Shown: positions 23,457 to 33,343 of the stretch, in pieces
How the letters are laid out: each line of letters opens with the position of its first letter
Numbering within the stretch: the first letter of the stretch is position 1
Assembly: GCA_035630295.1 (NCBI GenBank)
Contig: DASQKY010000051.1
Location: forward strand, 1-64,000
Direction: 5' to 3'
DNA: 64,000 nucleotides
Source of the DNA: Acidimicrobiales bacterium
GTDB lineage: Bacteria > Actinomycetota > Acidimicrobiia > Acidimicrobiales > Iamiaceae
Notes under the pieces: generated by a model
The model's database searches: none
What the model saw: the letters and a program-made list of their open reading frames with translations, nothing else
What the model was told of the DNA's origin: nothing
Program-made: the position numbers and the translations under genes

Positions 23457-24806
23457 ATGGCCGCCCCGGTCGACGACCCCACCGCAGAGGTCACCGACCT
23501 CCTGCAGCACCTGATCCGCAACGCCTGCGTCAACGACGGCACGGTGGGCTCGGGGCACGAGGCGCGCTCGGTCGACCTGCTGCGCGCCCACCTCGGCGGC
23601 ACCGGCCTGGACGTCGAGACCTACGAGCCGCAGCCCGGTCGCGAGAGCCTGGTGGCCCGCATCGAGGGCACCGACCCGACGGCGCCGACGCTCACGCTGC
23701 TCGGCCACCTCGACGTGGTGCCGGCCAACGTCGACCGCTGGCAGCGCGACCCCTTCGGCGGCGAGCTGGTCGAGGGCGAGGTGTGGGGCCGGGGCGCCAT
23801 CGACATGCTCAACCTCACCGCCTCCATGGCCGTCGCCGTGCGGCGCCTGGCCCAGCGTGGGTGGCGGCCGGCGGGCACGCTCGTCTTCGCCGCCGTGGCC
23901 GACGAGGAGGCGGCCGGCATCTGGGGGGCCCGGCACCTGGCCGAGGCCCAGCTCGACGCCGTGCGCAGCGACTACGTGCTGACCGAGTCGGGCGGCATCC
24001 CCATGCGCAGCCCCGGCGGCCTCAAGCTGCCGGTCATGGTGGGCGAGAAGGGCTGCTACTGGTGTCGCATCACGGTGCGGGGCACGGCCGGCCACGGGTC
24101 TCAGCCCTACAAGGCCGACAACGCGCTGGTGAAGGCGGCCGAGGTGGTGCGCCGCATCGCCACCTTCCGGCCCGAGGCCCAGATCGGCGAGGTGTGGCGC
24201 CGCTACCTGGCCTCCATGGGCCTGCCCGACGAGGTCACCGCGCCGCTCCTCGACCCGGACCGCCTCGACGACCGGCTCGACGAGCTCCCGCTGGGCATGG
24301 CCCGCATGTTCCACGCCTGCACCCACACCACCATGAGCCCCAACATCGCCCACGGCGGGTCGAAGGTGAACACCATCCCCGACCACGTCACCCTGGAGGT
24401 CGACGTCCGGACCCTGCCGGGCCAGGACCGCGAGGCGGTGGAGGCCATCCTGCGGGAGGCGGTGGGCGACCTGCGCGACGACGTCACCATCGAGCCCGCC
24501 GTGTTCGACCCGGCGTCGGAGTCGCCCATGGACACGCCGCTGTGGGACACCCTGTCGCGGGTGGCGGGCCGCTTCTACGAGGGCTCGCAGACCGTGCCCA
24601 TGCTGATCGTGGGTGCCACCGACGCCCGCTTCTTCCGCCGGCTGGGGGCCACCGCCTACGGGTTCGGCCTGTTCAGCCGGAACCTGCGCTACGAGGACTT
24701 CGGCAAGATGTTCCACGGCGACGACGAGCGGGTCGACATCGAGTCGTTGCGGCTCTCGACCGAGATGTGGGAGGCGGTGGCCGTCGACCTCCTGGGCGGC
24801 GCGTGA
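23457..24806 (+). CDS. M20/M25/M40 family metallohydrolase
   Basis: 449-residue zinc aminoacylase/dipeptidase-type enzyme. Metal-site segments LLGHLDVVP, WGRGAIDMLN, AVADEEAAG (the catalytic/ligand Glu pair) and a C-terminal block GATDARFF are in the family order, with the dimerisation lid domain between (GTAGHGSQPYKADNAL). Substrate specificity is not evident: dipeptidase, carboxypeptidase or N-acyl-amino-acid deacylase are all possible. ATG 23457 follows TAGGTT by 8 bases. The next gene overlaps its stop by 4 bases, so the pair is co-translated. Confidence 0.88.
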   Translation: MAAPVDDPTAEVTDLLQHLIRNACVNDGTVGSGHEARSVDLLRAHLGGTGLDVETYEPQPGRESLVARIEGTDPTAPTLTLLGHLDVVPANVDRWQRDPFGGELVEGEVWGRGAIDMLNLTASMAVAVRRLAQRGWRPAGTLVFAAVADEEAAGIWGARHLAEAQLDAVRSDYVLTESGGIPMRSPGGLKLPVMVGEKGCYWCRITVRGTAGHGSQPYKADNALVKAAEVVRRIATFRPEAQIGEVWRRYLASMGLPDEVTAPLLDPDRLDDRLDELPLGMARMFHACTHTTMSPNIAHGGSKVNTIPDHVTLEVDVRTLPGQDREAVEAILREAVGDLRDDVTIEPAVFDPASESPMDTPLWDTLSRVAGRFYEGSQTVPMLIVGATDARFFRRLGATAYGFGLFSRNLRYEDFGKMFHGDDERVDIESLRLSTEMWEAVAVDLLGGA

Positions 24807-25435
24807 TCCGGGCCGCGCTGTTCGACTTCGGCGGCGTCATCCTGTCCAGCCCCTTCGAGGCCTTCGCCCGCTACGAGGCCGACCGGGGCCTGCCCGCCGG
24901 GTTCCTGCGCCGGGTGAACGCCACCGACCCCGACGCCAACGCCTGGGCCCGGTTGGAGCGGGCCCAGGTGGACCTGGAGGAGTTCTGCGACCTGTTCGAG
25001 GCCGAGGCCCGGGCCCTGGGTGGCGAGGTGGACGCCCGGGCGGTGCTGGGCCTGCTGCGGGGCGAGCTGCGCCCGGCCATGGTCGAGGCCGTGCGCCGCT
25101 GCCGCCAGCGGCTGAAGACCGGCCTCCTGACCAACAACGTGGTGACCATGCAGGCCGGGGCCATGTCCGGCGCCGCCGACCCGCACGCCGAGGTGCTGGG
25201 GCACTTCGACGTGATCGTGGAGTCGTCCCGGGCCGGCGTGCGCAAGCCCGACCCCGCCTTCTACGAGATGGCCTGCCGGGAGCTGGACATCGAGCCCTCC
25301 GAGGCGGTGTTCCTCGACGACCTGGGGGTCAACCTGAAGCCGGCTCGGGCCCTGGGCATGACCACCATCAAGGTCGACGACCCGGCCGCCGCCCTGGCCG
25401 AGCTGGAGGACGTCGTCGGCTTCCCCCTGGGCTGA
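24803..25435 (+). CDS. HAD-IA family hydrolase
   Basis: 210-residue haloacid-dehalogenase-superfamily protein. Motif I is DFGGV (nucleophile D8, with Gly instead of the second Asp), motif II LLTNN, motif III RKPDPAFYEM and motif IV VFLDDLGVN; the cap helices lie at about 20-95. The DFG form resembles the phosphatase-like N-terminal domain of epoxide hydrolases. GTG 24803 overlaps the M20 stop as GTGA. Probably a small-molecule phosphatase, but losing the second motif-I Asp makes activity uncertain. Confidence 0.85.
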   Translation: MIRAALFDFGGVILSSPFEAFARYEADRGLPAGFLRRVNATDPDANAWARLERAQVDLEEFCDLFEAEARALGGEVDARAVLGLLRGELRPAMVEAVRRCRQRLKTGLLTNNVVTMQAGAMSGAADPHAEVLGHFDVIVESSRAGVRKPDPAFYEMACRELDIEPSEAVFLDDLGVNLKPARALGMTTIKVDDPAAALAELEDVVGFPLG

Positions 25436-25450
25436 GGGGGAGGGTCGCGG

Positions 25451-26401
25451 TCAGGACGGCGGGTCGGGCGGGGCCGCGGGCGCGATGGAGAACACCCGGG
25501 CCGCGTTGTCGCGCAGGAACAGGGGCCAGACGTGGTCGCGGAACGGCACCGACGGCAGCTCCGAGAAGATGCGGTCCAGGGTCAGGCCCGAGGCGTAGTA
25601 GCCGGCGTAGAGCACCTTCTCAGCCCCGCGGGTGTTGGCGAAGCGGACGATGTCGTCGGGGTAGTAGCGGGGGGCGAAGGCGCTGGTCGAGTAGTGGAGC
25701 CCGGGGTACTTGAGCAGCAGCTTGACCATGAGCTCGGTCCACGGGTCGGCGCCGTGGCGCACCACCACCTGGAGCTCGGGCCAGAACCAGCACACCTCGT
25801 CGAGCAGCATGGGCAGCTGGGGGGCCATGGGGATGCGGGGCCCGGGCACGCCGGCGTAGACGATGATCGGCCGCCCGATCTCGATGCACTTGGCGTAGAT
25901 GGGCCACATGCGCTTGTCGTCCAACGGCACCTGGGGGATGCAGCCGGTGCCCCAGCAATGAACGGCCTTGAGCGAGTCGCCCCACTCCTCCACCGCGGCA
26001 TCGATGGCCCGCAGGGCCCCCATCCCTTCGTTGGGGTCGACGTCGAGCATCCCGGCGAAGTGCTGCGGGTGCTCGCGCACGGCCCGGCGGGAGTGCTCGT
26101 TCTCGTGCACGCCGACCACGAAGGTGGAGATGCGGTGGCGGGCCATCTCCCCCAGCACGGTGCGCACCGGGTCGTCGACCTCGTCGCCCTCGAAGGTGGG
26201 GACCCCCTTGAACATGTACTGGGCCGGCATCTCCATGGCCTGGGTGCCCTCGTCGTTGGCCAGGGCCCGGATGCGGTCGTACTTGGCCGCCTGCTTCTCC
26301 CGGGTGTCGGGCATGGCCAGGAAGGTGTCGATGACCCCTCCGGCCTGGGCCGAGGCGAAGGCGGAGCCGTCGAGGGCCTGGTCGGTGGCGTCGTCGGTCA
26401 C
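25451..26401 (-). CDS. Amidohydrolase-2 family protein under a KstR-like operator
   Basis: 316 residues, amidohydrolase (ACMSD-like) TIM barrel: DTFLAMPDTREKQ near the start, LKAVHCWGTG, IVYAGVPGP, VVRHGADPW and EKVLYAGYYASG near the end. The usual N-terminal HxH metal pair is replaced by the TFLAMP stretch, so metal use is uncertain. These proteins often accompany fatty-acid or steroid catabolism. GTG 26401 follows TAGGGT by 7 bases. A 14-bp palindrome matching the KstR consensus lies just upstream, implying control by lipid/sterol intermediates (inference). Confidence 0.82.
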   Translation of the reverse strand: MTDDATDQALDGSAFASAQAGGVIDTFLAMPDTREKQAAKYDRIRALANDEGTQAMEMPAQYMFKGVPTFEGDEVDDPVRTVLGEMARHRISTFVVGVHENEHSRRAVREHPQHFAGMLDVDPNEGMGALRAIDAAVEEWGDSLKAVHCWGTGCIPQVPLDDKRMWPIYAKCIEIGRPIIVYAGVPGPRIPMAPQLPMLLDEVCWFWPELQVVVRHGADPWTELMVKLLLKYPGLHYSTSAFAPRYYPDDIVRFANTRGAEKVLYAGYYASGLTLDRIFSELPSVPFRDHVWPLFLRDNAARVFSIAPAAPPDPPS

Positions 26402-26408
26402 GGCGCCG

Positions 26409-26414
26409 ACCCTA
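26409..26414 (-). promoter_or_regulatory. -10 element (TAGGGT) for the amidohydrolase
   Basis: TAGGGT on the minus strand, 7 bases before GTG 26401. Confidence 0.5.
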
Positions 26415-26422
26415 CCCCGAAC

Positions 26423-26436
26423 TGGAACACGTTCTA
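26423..26436. promoter_or_regulatory. KstR-like operator
   Basis: TGGAACACGTTCTA fits the published KstR form T-N2-AAC-N2-GTT-N2-A at every fixed position and is nearly palindromic. It begins 9 bases upstream of the -10 hexamer of the amidohydrolase gene, where a repressor would block polymerase. No kstR gene is in the window. Confidence 0.6.
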
Positions 26437-26961
26437 CTTCTCCCGGGACCGGGTCCACGACGGGCGATCGTCGGCCGGGGCGTCGGGGTCGGCCAGGTCC
26501 AGGCCCACGTCCAGCCGGCCCAACAGGTCGCCCAGCTCCCCGGCACTGGCCACCGAGGCCCGGTGGGCGAACCACAGGAACGGGATCCACGGGATCCAGC
26601 GCAGCCGGCCGCCGTCGCGCCGGATCAGCACCACCCCCCGGCGCATGCCCCCGGGGCCGGCCCGGTCGACCTCCACCGCGGCCACCTCGGCCCAGTCCAC
26701 GACCTGGGTGGTGCGCATCCAGCGCACCTCCACCCCCTCGGCGTCGGCCACCGCCCGAGCCGTCCAGCCCAGGTACGCCAGCGAGCCGGCCCAGGCCGCG
26801 CTGGCCAGCCCCACCAGGCCCAGCACGCCGTCGCCCAGGACGGCGGCGGCCAGCGCCAACGGGACGGTGACCGCGGCCAGCAGGCCGATGACCCGCAACG
26901 GCCCCCGGGGTGGGCGGGCCTCGACCCGCCCTCGGTCGGGGTCAGAGGCCCTCGAAGGCAC
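26434..26961 (-). CDS. Membrane PH-domain protein
   Basis: 175 residues. Two hydrophobic helices (about 22-60) are followed by a PH-like domain (about 64-150; VADAEGVEVRWMRTTQVVDWAEVAAVEV, VLIRRDGGRLRWIPWIPFLWF) and an acidic end. This is a frequent actinobacterial architecture without known role. ATG 26961 lies inside the last 20 bases of kgd, so it is probably co-transcribed with kgd; the 3' end runs into the KstR-like site by 3 bases. Confidence 0.72.
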   Translation of the reverse strand: MPSRASDPDRGRVEARPPRGPLRVIGLLAAVTVPLALAAAVLGDGVLGLVGLASAAWAGSLAYLGWTARAVADAEGVEVRWMRTTQVVDWAEVAAVEVDRAGPGGMRRGVVLIRRDGGRLRWIPWIPFLWFAHRASVASAGELGDLLGRLDVGLDLADPDAPADDRPSWTRSREK

Positions 26962-29900
26962 GGGCCAGGATCTCCTCCTGCTCCTGCACGTGGATGGCGT
27001 GGCTGCCCCCCGCCGGCGAGCCGGAGCCGACCCGGGACACCTCGCGGTAGGTCGTGCCCTCGGGCACCAGCGGCCACAGCCGCTCGCCCACGAAGGAGCG
27101 GGGGCCCATGTTGTCGGGCTCCTCCTGGAGCCACACCACCTCGGTGGCCCCGCCGTACTGCTGCAGCAGCTCGCGGATGCGCCGCCGCGGGAAGGGGTAG
27201 AGCTGCTCCAGCCGCACCACGGCGGCGGGCACGCCCAGCTCGTCCCGCTTGGCCAGGGCGTCGTGGCTCACCTTCCCGCTGCAGAACACCACCCGCCGGA
27301 CGGCGTCGGCGTCGGGGACGCCCGGGTCGTCGAGCACCTCGTGGAACGAGCCGGAGAGGAGGTCGCCCACCGACGACCGGGCCGAGCGGGCCCGCAGCAG
27401 CGACTTGGGCGTGAACACCACCAGGGGCTTGCGCACCTCCTGGTGGATCTGGCGCCGCAGCAGGTGGAAGTACTGGGCCGAGGTCGAGGCGTTGGCCACC
27501 TGCATGTTGTCCTCGGCGCACAGGTTCAGGAACCGCTCGATGCGGGCCGAGGAGTGCTCGGGGCCCTGGCCCTCGTAGCCGTGGGGCAGGAGCAGGGTCA
27601 GGCCCGAGCGCTGGCCCCACTTGTCCTCGGCGGCTGAGAAGTACTGGTCCAGGATGATCTGGGCGCCGTTGACGAAGTCGCCGAACTGGGCCTCCCACAG
27701 CACCAGGGTGTCGCTGGCGATCACCGAGTAGCCGTACTCGAAGCCCACCGCCGCGTACTCCGAGAGCAGCGAGTCGTAGATCCAGATCTTGCCCTGCTCG
27801 GAGCTCAGGTGGGCCAGGGGAGCGTGTTCGGCCCCCGTCTCGTAGTCGACCAGCACGCTGTGGCGCTGGGAGAAGGTGCCCCGGCGCGAGTCCTGCCCGG
27901 CCAGCCGGATGTTGGTGCCCTCCAGCAGCAGCGAACCGAAGGCCAGGGCCTCGGCCAGGGCCCAGTCCACCTCGCCCCCCTCGAACATCTGGTCGCGGGT
28001 GGCGAACTGCTTGGCCAGCTTGGGGTGGACGGTGAAGCCCTCGGGCCGGGTGGACAGCCCCTGGTAGACTCGGTCGATGACCCCGGAGCCGACGCCGGTC
28101 TGCACGTGGGGCAGCACGCCCCGGGCCGGGGCCGGCGGCCTGGCCCGCACCTCGGTCTCGGGGGCGTGGGAGCGGGTCTCCTCCAGGGCCCCGGCCAGCT
28201 TCCCGGAGAAGTCGTCGAGGGCGGCCTCGGCCTCCTCCATGCTGATGTCGCCCCGCCGCACCAGGGCCTCGGTGTAGAGCTTGCGCACCGAGCGGCGGGC
28301 GTCGATGCGCTTGTACATGAGGGGCTGGGTGTAGCTCGGGTCGTCGCCCTCGTTGTGGCCGTGCCGGCGGTAGCAGACCATGTCGATGACGACGTCCTTG
28401 CGGAAGCGCTGCCGGTAGTCGTAGGCCAGGCGGGCCACCCGCACGCAGGCCTCGGGGTCGTCGCCGTTCACGTGGAAGATGGGGGCCTGCACCATCTTGG
28501 CCACGTCGGTGCAGTACTCCGAGGAGCGGGCGGCGTCGGGCGGGGTGGTGAAGCCGAGCTGGTTGTTGATGATCAGGTGGATGGTGCCGCCCACCCGGTA
28601 GCCCTTGATGCTGGACAGGTTGAGGGTCTCGGCCACCACGCCCTGGCCGGCGAAGGCGGCGTCGCCGTGGACCAGCACCGGCAGCACCGAGAAGGCCCGG
28701 GGGTCGTTGATGACGTCCTGCCGGGCCCGGGCCATGCCCACCACCACCGGGTCCACCGCTTCCAGGTGGCTGGGGTTGGCGGCCAGCTCGACGGTGATCT
28801 CGTGGCCCAGGCGGGAGGTGAAGGTGCCGGTCTGGCCCAGGTGGTACTTCACGTCGCCCGAGCCCTGGGTCGAGTCGGGGTCGATGTAGCCCTCGAACTC
28901 GGTGAACAGCTTGTCGAGCGACTTGCCCACGATGTTGGTGAGGACGTTCAGGCGCCCCCGGTGGGCCATGCCGATGATGGCCCCGTGCAGGGCGAAGGAG
29001 GCGGCCCGCTCCAGGATGGCGTCCAGGATGGGGATGGCCGACTCCGCCCCCTCGATGCCGAAGCGCTTCTGGCCCAGGTACTTGGTGCCCAGGAACTTCT
29101 CGAAGGCCTCGGCCGCGTTGACCCGGTCCAGGATGTGGCGCTGGTCCTCGGGGGGCAGGAACGTCGAGGCTCCCTCCACCTGCTCCTGGATCCAGGCCTT
29201 CTCGTCGGGCTCCTGGATGTGCATGTACTCGATGCCGATGCGGCGGCAGTAGGCGTTGCGGAGCACGCCCAGGATGTCGCCCAGGACCATGCGGTCCTTG
29301 CCGGCCAGGCCGTCGGTCAGGAACTCCCGATCGAGGTCCCAGATGGTGAGCCCGTAGCTGGCCGGGTCCAGCTCGGAGTGCATGTGCGGCTCCTTGGCCG
29401 CCAGCGGGTCGAGATCGGCGATCAGGTGGCCCCGGACCCGGTACATGTTGATGAGGGTCTGGACGTGGATCTGCTTCTGGAGGGTCGACTCCTCCTTGTC
29501 CACCGGGTTGGTGTCCTGCAGCCACCGCACCGCCTCGTACGGCACGCCGATGGACCGGAAGACACCGTCGTAGAAGCCGTCCTCGCCGGTGAGCAGCTCG
29601 TGCACCCGCTTGAGGAACAGGCCCGACTCGGCGCCCTGGATGATGCGGTGGTCGTAGGTGGAGGTGACGGTCATCACCTTCGACACGCCCAGGTCGGCCA
29701 GGGCGGCCCGATCGGCGCCCTGGAAGGCGGTGGGGAAGTCCAGGCGGCCCACGCCCACGATGGCGCCCTGGCCGGGCATGAGCCGGGGCACGGACTGGAC
29801 CGTGCCGATGGTGCCGGGGTTGGTGAGGGTGACGGTGGCTCCGGCGAAGTCGTCGGGCGAGAGCTTGCCGGTGCGGACCTTGCGGATCATGTCCTCGTAG

Positions 29901-30718
29901 GCGGCCCAGAAGCCGGCGAAGTCGAGCGTGTCGGCCCCCCGGATGACCGGCACCAGCAGGGTCCGGCTGCCGTCCTTCTTCTCCAGGTCCACGGCCAGGC
30001 CCAGGTTGACGCGCTCGTTGCTGACCTTGCGGGGCGTGCCGTCGGGGCCCTCGACGAACGTGCCGTTGAGGGCGGGCACGGCATCGGCGATGGCCCGCAC
30101 CACGGCGTAGCCGATGAGGTGGGTGAAGCTGACCTTGCCACCCCGGGTGCGGGACAGGTAGCCGTTGATGACCTTGCGGTTGACCTCGAGGAGCTTGGCC
30201 GGGACCTCGCGGAAGCTGGTGGCGGTGGGGACGCCCAGGCTGGCCTCCATGTTGGCCACGATCCGGGCCGCCGCCCCCCGCAGCGGCTCGCCGCGAGGCG
30301 CGGGGGCCGGGGCGCCCCCGGCCTCCTTGGCGCCGTCGGCCTTGCCCCCGGACCCCTTGGCCCCGGACCCCTTGGCGCCGGACCCCTTGGCGCCGTCCCC
30401 CTTCGGCCCGTCACCCTCGGCCGTGTCGGCCTTCTTCAGGACCGTGGTGCCGGCAGGCGCCGGCGGGGCCTGGGCCGAGGCCCCGTTGGCCGGGGCCTCG
30501 GAGGGGGCGGCAGCGGTGCCGGAGGCGTCGGCGCCCCCGGACCCGGAGGCGGCCGGCGCCTCGGAGCCGGCCGGCCCGGCGGGCTGGTAGCCGGAGAAGA
30601 ACTCCCGCCAGCTCTCGCTCACCGACGACGGGTCCTCGGCGAAGCTCTCGTACATCTCGTCCACCAACCAGGCGTTGGGGCCGAGGGTGTCGGACGGCGG
30701 TGCGGTGTCCTCAGGCAT
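26942..30718 (-). CDS. kgd: Multifunctional 2-oxoglutarate decarboxylase / dehydrogenase E1-E2 (Kgd)
   Basis: 1258-residue actinobacterial fusion. Residues 1-40 are the E1 N-terminal segment (AWLVDEMYESFAEDPSSV). A low-complexity linker (about 45-145) with KGSGA repeats follows, then an E2 succinyltransferase-like catalytic domain (about 147-390; catalytic His in TSTYDHRIIQGAES) with no lipoyl domain, then the thiamin-diphosphate E1 domains (about 395-1258; GMAHRGRLNVL, HGDAAFAGQGVV, HGYEGQGPEHSS). It works with DlaT and Lpd in the TCA cycle and can also release succinic semialdehyde. ATG 30718 follows TAGGCT by 8 bases. Confidence 0.96.
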   Translation of the reverse strand: MPEDTAPPSDTLGPNAWLVDEMYESFAEDPSSVSESWREFFSGYQPAGPAGSEAPAASGSGGADASGTAAAPSEAPANGASAQAPPAPAGTTVLKKADTAEGDGPKGDGAKGSGAKGSGAKGSGGKADGAKEAGGAPAPAPRGEPLRGAAARIVANMEASLGVPTATSFREVPAKLLEVNRKVINGYLSRTRGGKVSFTHLIGYAVVRAIADAVPALNGTFVEGPDGTPRKVSNERVNLGLAVDLEKKDGSRTLLVPVIRGADTLDFAGFWAAYEDMIRKVRTGKLSPDDFAGATVTLTNPGTIGTVQSVPRLMPGQGAIVGVGRLDFPTAFQGADRAALADLGVSKVMTVTSTYDHRIIQGAESGLFLKRVHELLTGEDGFYDGVFRSIGVPYEAVRWLQDTNPVDKEESTLQKQIHVQTLINMYRVRGHLIADLDPLAAKEPHMHSELDPASYGLTIWDLDREFLTDGLAGKDRMVLGDILGVLRNAYCRRIGIEYMHIQEPDEKAWIQEQVEGASTFLPPEDQRHILDRVNAAEAFEKFLGTKYLGQKRFGIEGAESAIPILDAILERAASFALHGAIIGMAHRGRLNVLTNIVGKSLDKLFTEFEGYIDPDSTQGSGDVKYHLGQTGTFTSRLGHEITVELAANPSHLEAVDPVVVGMARARQDVINDPRAFSVLPVLVHGDAAFAGQGVVAETLNLSSIKGYRVGGTIHLIINNQLGFTTPPDAARSSEYCTDVAKMVQAPIFHVNGDDPEACVRVARLAYDYRQRFRKDVVIDMVCYRRHGHNEGDDPSYTQPLMYKRIDARRSVRKLYTEALVRRGDISMEEAEAALDDFSGKLAGALEETRSHAPETEVRARPPAPARGVLPHVQTGVGSGVIDRVYQGLSTRPEGFTVHPKLAKQFATRDQMFEGGEVDWALAEALAFGSLLLEGTNIRLAGQDSRRGTFSQRHSVLVDYETGAEHAPLAHLSSEQGKIWIYDSLLSEYAAVGFEYGYSVIASDTLVLWEAQFGDFVNGAQIILDQYFSAAEDKWGQRSGLTLLLPHGYEGQGPEHSSARIERFLNLCAEDNMQVANASTSAQYFHLLRRQIHQEVRKPLVVFTPKSLLRARSARSSVGDLLSGSFHEVLDDPGVPDADAVRRVVFCSGKVSHDALAKRDELGVPAAVVRLEQLYPFPRRRIRELLQQYGGATEVVWLQEEPDNMGPRSFVGERLWPLVPEGTTYREVSRVGSGSPAGGSHAIHVQEQEEILARAFEGL
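30350..30394 (-). repeat. Three 15-bp tandem repeats in the kgd linker
   Basis: Units at 30350-30364, 30365-30379 and 30380-30394 differ by one base and encode three G-A-K-G-S repeats between the N-terminal and E2 domains. Confidence 0.85.
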
Positions 30719-30726
30719 CGGGGCCG

Positions 30727-30732
30727 AGCCTA
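30727..30732 (-). promoter_or_regulatory. -10 element (TAGGCT), leaderless kgd
   Basis: TAGGCT on the minus strand, 8 bases before ATG 30718. Confidence 0.45.
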
Positions 30733-30774
30733 CCGACCGTCCCCACCCGCCCGAGGGGGGCGGTCCGGCCCTGG

Positions 30775-31350
30775 TCAGGGGTGGTTGGCGGCGGACCCGG
30801 GGCTCAGGTCACGGACCCGGCGGGCCGGCACCCCGGCGTAGAGGCCGCCCGGCTCGCAGTCGGCGGTGACCACCGCTCCGGCCGCCACCACGCACCCGTC
30901 CCCCACCGTCACCCCGGGCAGGATGCTGGCCCGGGCCCCGATCCAGACCCGGTCGCCCACCGTCACCGGGGCGTGGCGGGAGCGCCGGTCGTAGCCGCCG
31001 TCGTCCCGCAGGTCGTGGGTCATGCCGAACAGGCCGACCTGGGGGCCGAGGTTGCAGTCCCGCCCGATCCGCAGCCGGCCCCGGCCCACGTCGAAGTAGC
31101 ACTCGCCGTTCACGAAGGTGCCGGCCCCGATGACCACGTCGGTGCCGGTGAAGCGGGAGCCGGGGAGCAGGTTGGCCCCCAGGGCCCGGATGCCGGCCGC
31201 CCGGTAGACGACCACCCGCCCGGCCCGGGGCATCCACACCGCCCCGCCGACGGCGTTGACCACCAGGTGCCGCACCATGATCCGCAGGTCCACCCGCAGG
31301 CTCTCGACCAGGCTGGCCCACGGGTTCCGTCGGGCACGCGTGCCGCTCAT
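30775..31350 (-). CDS. Left-handed beta-helix (hexapeptide) acyltransferase
   Basis: 191 residues. Repeated hexapeptide steps (GTDVVIGAGTFVNG, GRLRIGRDCNLGPQ, VTVGDRVWIGARASILPGVTVGDG) build a trimeric left-handed beta-helix, with the nucleotide-free LacA/maltose O-acetyltransferase-like ending GGLYAGVPARRVRDL. The family acetylates sugars or surface glycans using acetyl-CoA. ATG 31350 has GAGGAGAG upstream. It is divergent from ettA and lies between kgd and ettA without an obvious partner. Acceptor unknown. Confidence 0.85.
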   Translation of the reverse strand: MSGTRARRNPWASLVESLRVDLRIMVRHLVVNAVGGAVWMPRAGRVVVYRAAGIRALGANLLPGSRFTGTDVVIGAGTFVNGECYFDVGRGRLRIGRDCNLGPQVGLFGMTHDLRDDGGYDRRSRHAPVTVGDRVWIGARASILPGVTVGDGCVVAAGAVVTADCEPGGLYAGVPARRVRDLSPGSAANHP

Positions 31351-31442
31351 GTCCGGCTCTCCTCTCGCCCGTCCACCATGGCACAGCCGGCCGGCGGCAC
31401 CGGGCCCGCCCGGCGGCCTACGGCGCTGCCGGCGGCGACCGG

Positions 31443-31448
31443 TAGCGT
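31443..31448 (+). promoter_or_regulatory. -10 element (TAGCGT), leaderless ettA
   Basis: TAGCGT, 10 bases before ATG 31459. Confidence 0.45.
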
Positions 31449-31458
31449 CGTCCCCCTC

Positions 31459-33136
<1,678 letters not shown>

Positions 33137-33138
<2 letters not shown>

Positions 33139-33155
33139 TCGGCGCCGGGCCGATC
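33137..33155 (+). terminator. Hairpin at the ettA stop
   Basis: GATCGGC (33137-33143), loop GCCGG, GCCGATC (33149-33155): a perfect 7-bp stem beginning inside the ettA stop codon. Confidence 0.5.
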
Positions 33156-33165
33156 GACGCCGGAT

Positions 33166-33181
33166 CCCCTCGGACGAGGGG
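33166..33181 (+). terminator. Second hairpin after ettA
   Basis: CCCCTC (33166-33171), loop GGAC, GAGGGG (33176-33181): perfect 6-bp stem, 10 bases past the first hairpin. Together they look like a tandem terminator. Confidence 0.5.
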
Positions 33182-33210
33182 CCCCGGTCCGGCGCCCCGC
33201 CACAGGAGGA

Positions 33211-33342
33211 CGCACCCAGCACGCCGACGACGTCTGGCGCTACGCCCGACGTCGGTGCCCGTCGGCCGAGGCCGCCGACGACGTCCTGGCCGAGACGTTC
33301 GCGGTGGCCTGGCGGCGCCGGGCCGGGCTCCGCCTGACGGTC
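33211..33342 (+). pseudogene. Remnant of an ECF-type sigma factor (region 2)
   Basis: In frame from 33212 the DNA reads TQHADDVWRYARRRCPSAE then AADDVLAETFAVAWRRR, which is sigma-70 region 2 as found in ECF factors. An AGGAGGA ribosome-binding site at 33204-33210 survives, but no ATG, GTG or TTG lies at the right distance. The first helix is missing, and after AWRRRAGLRLT the frame runs into low-complexity sequence antisense to the GH38-like gene, with no region 4. It appears to be a decayed gene truncated at both ends. Confidence 0.6.
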
Positions 33343-33343
33343 G

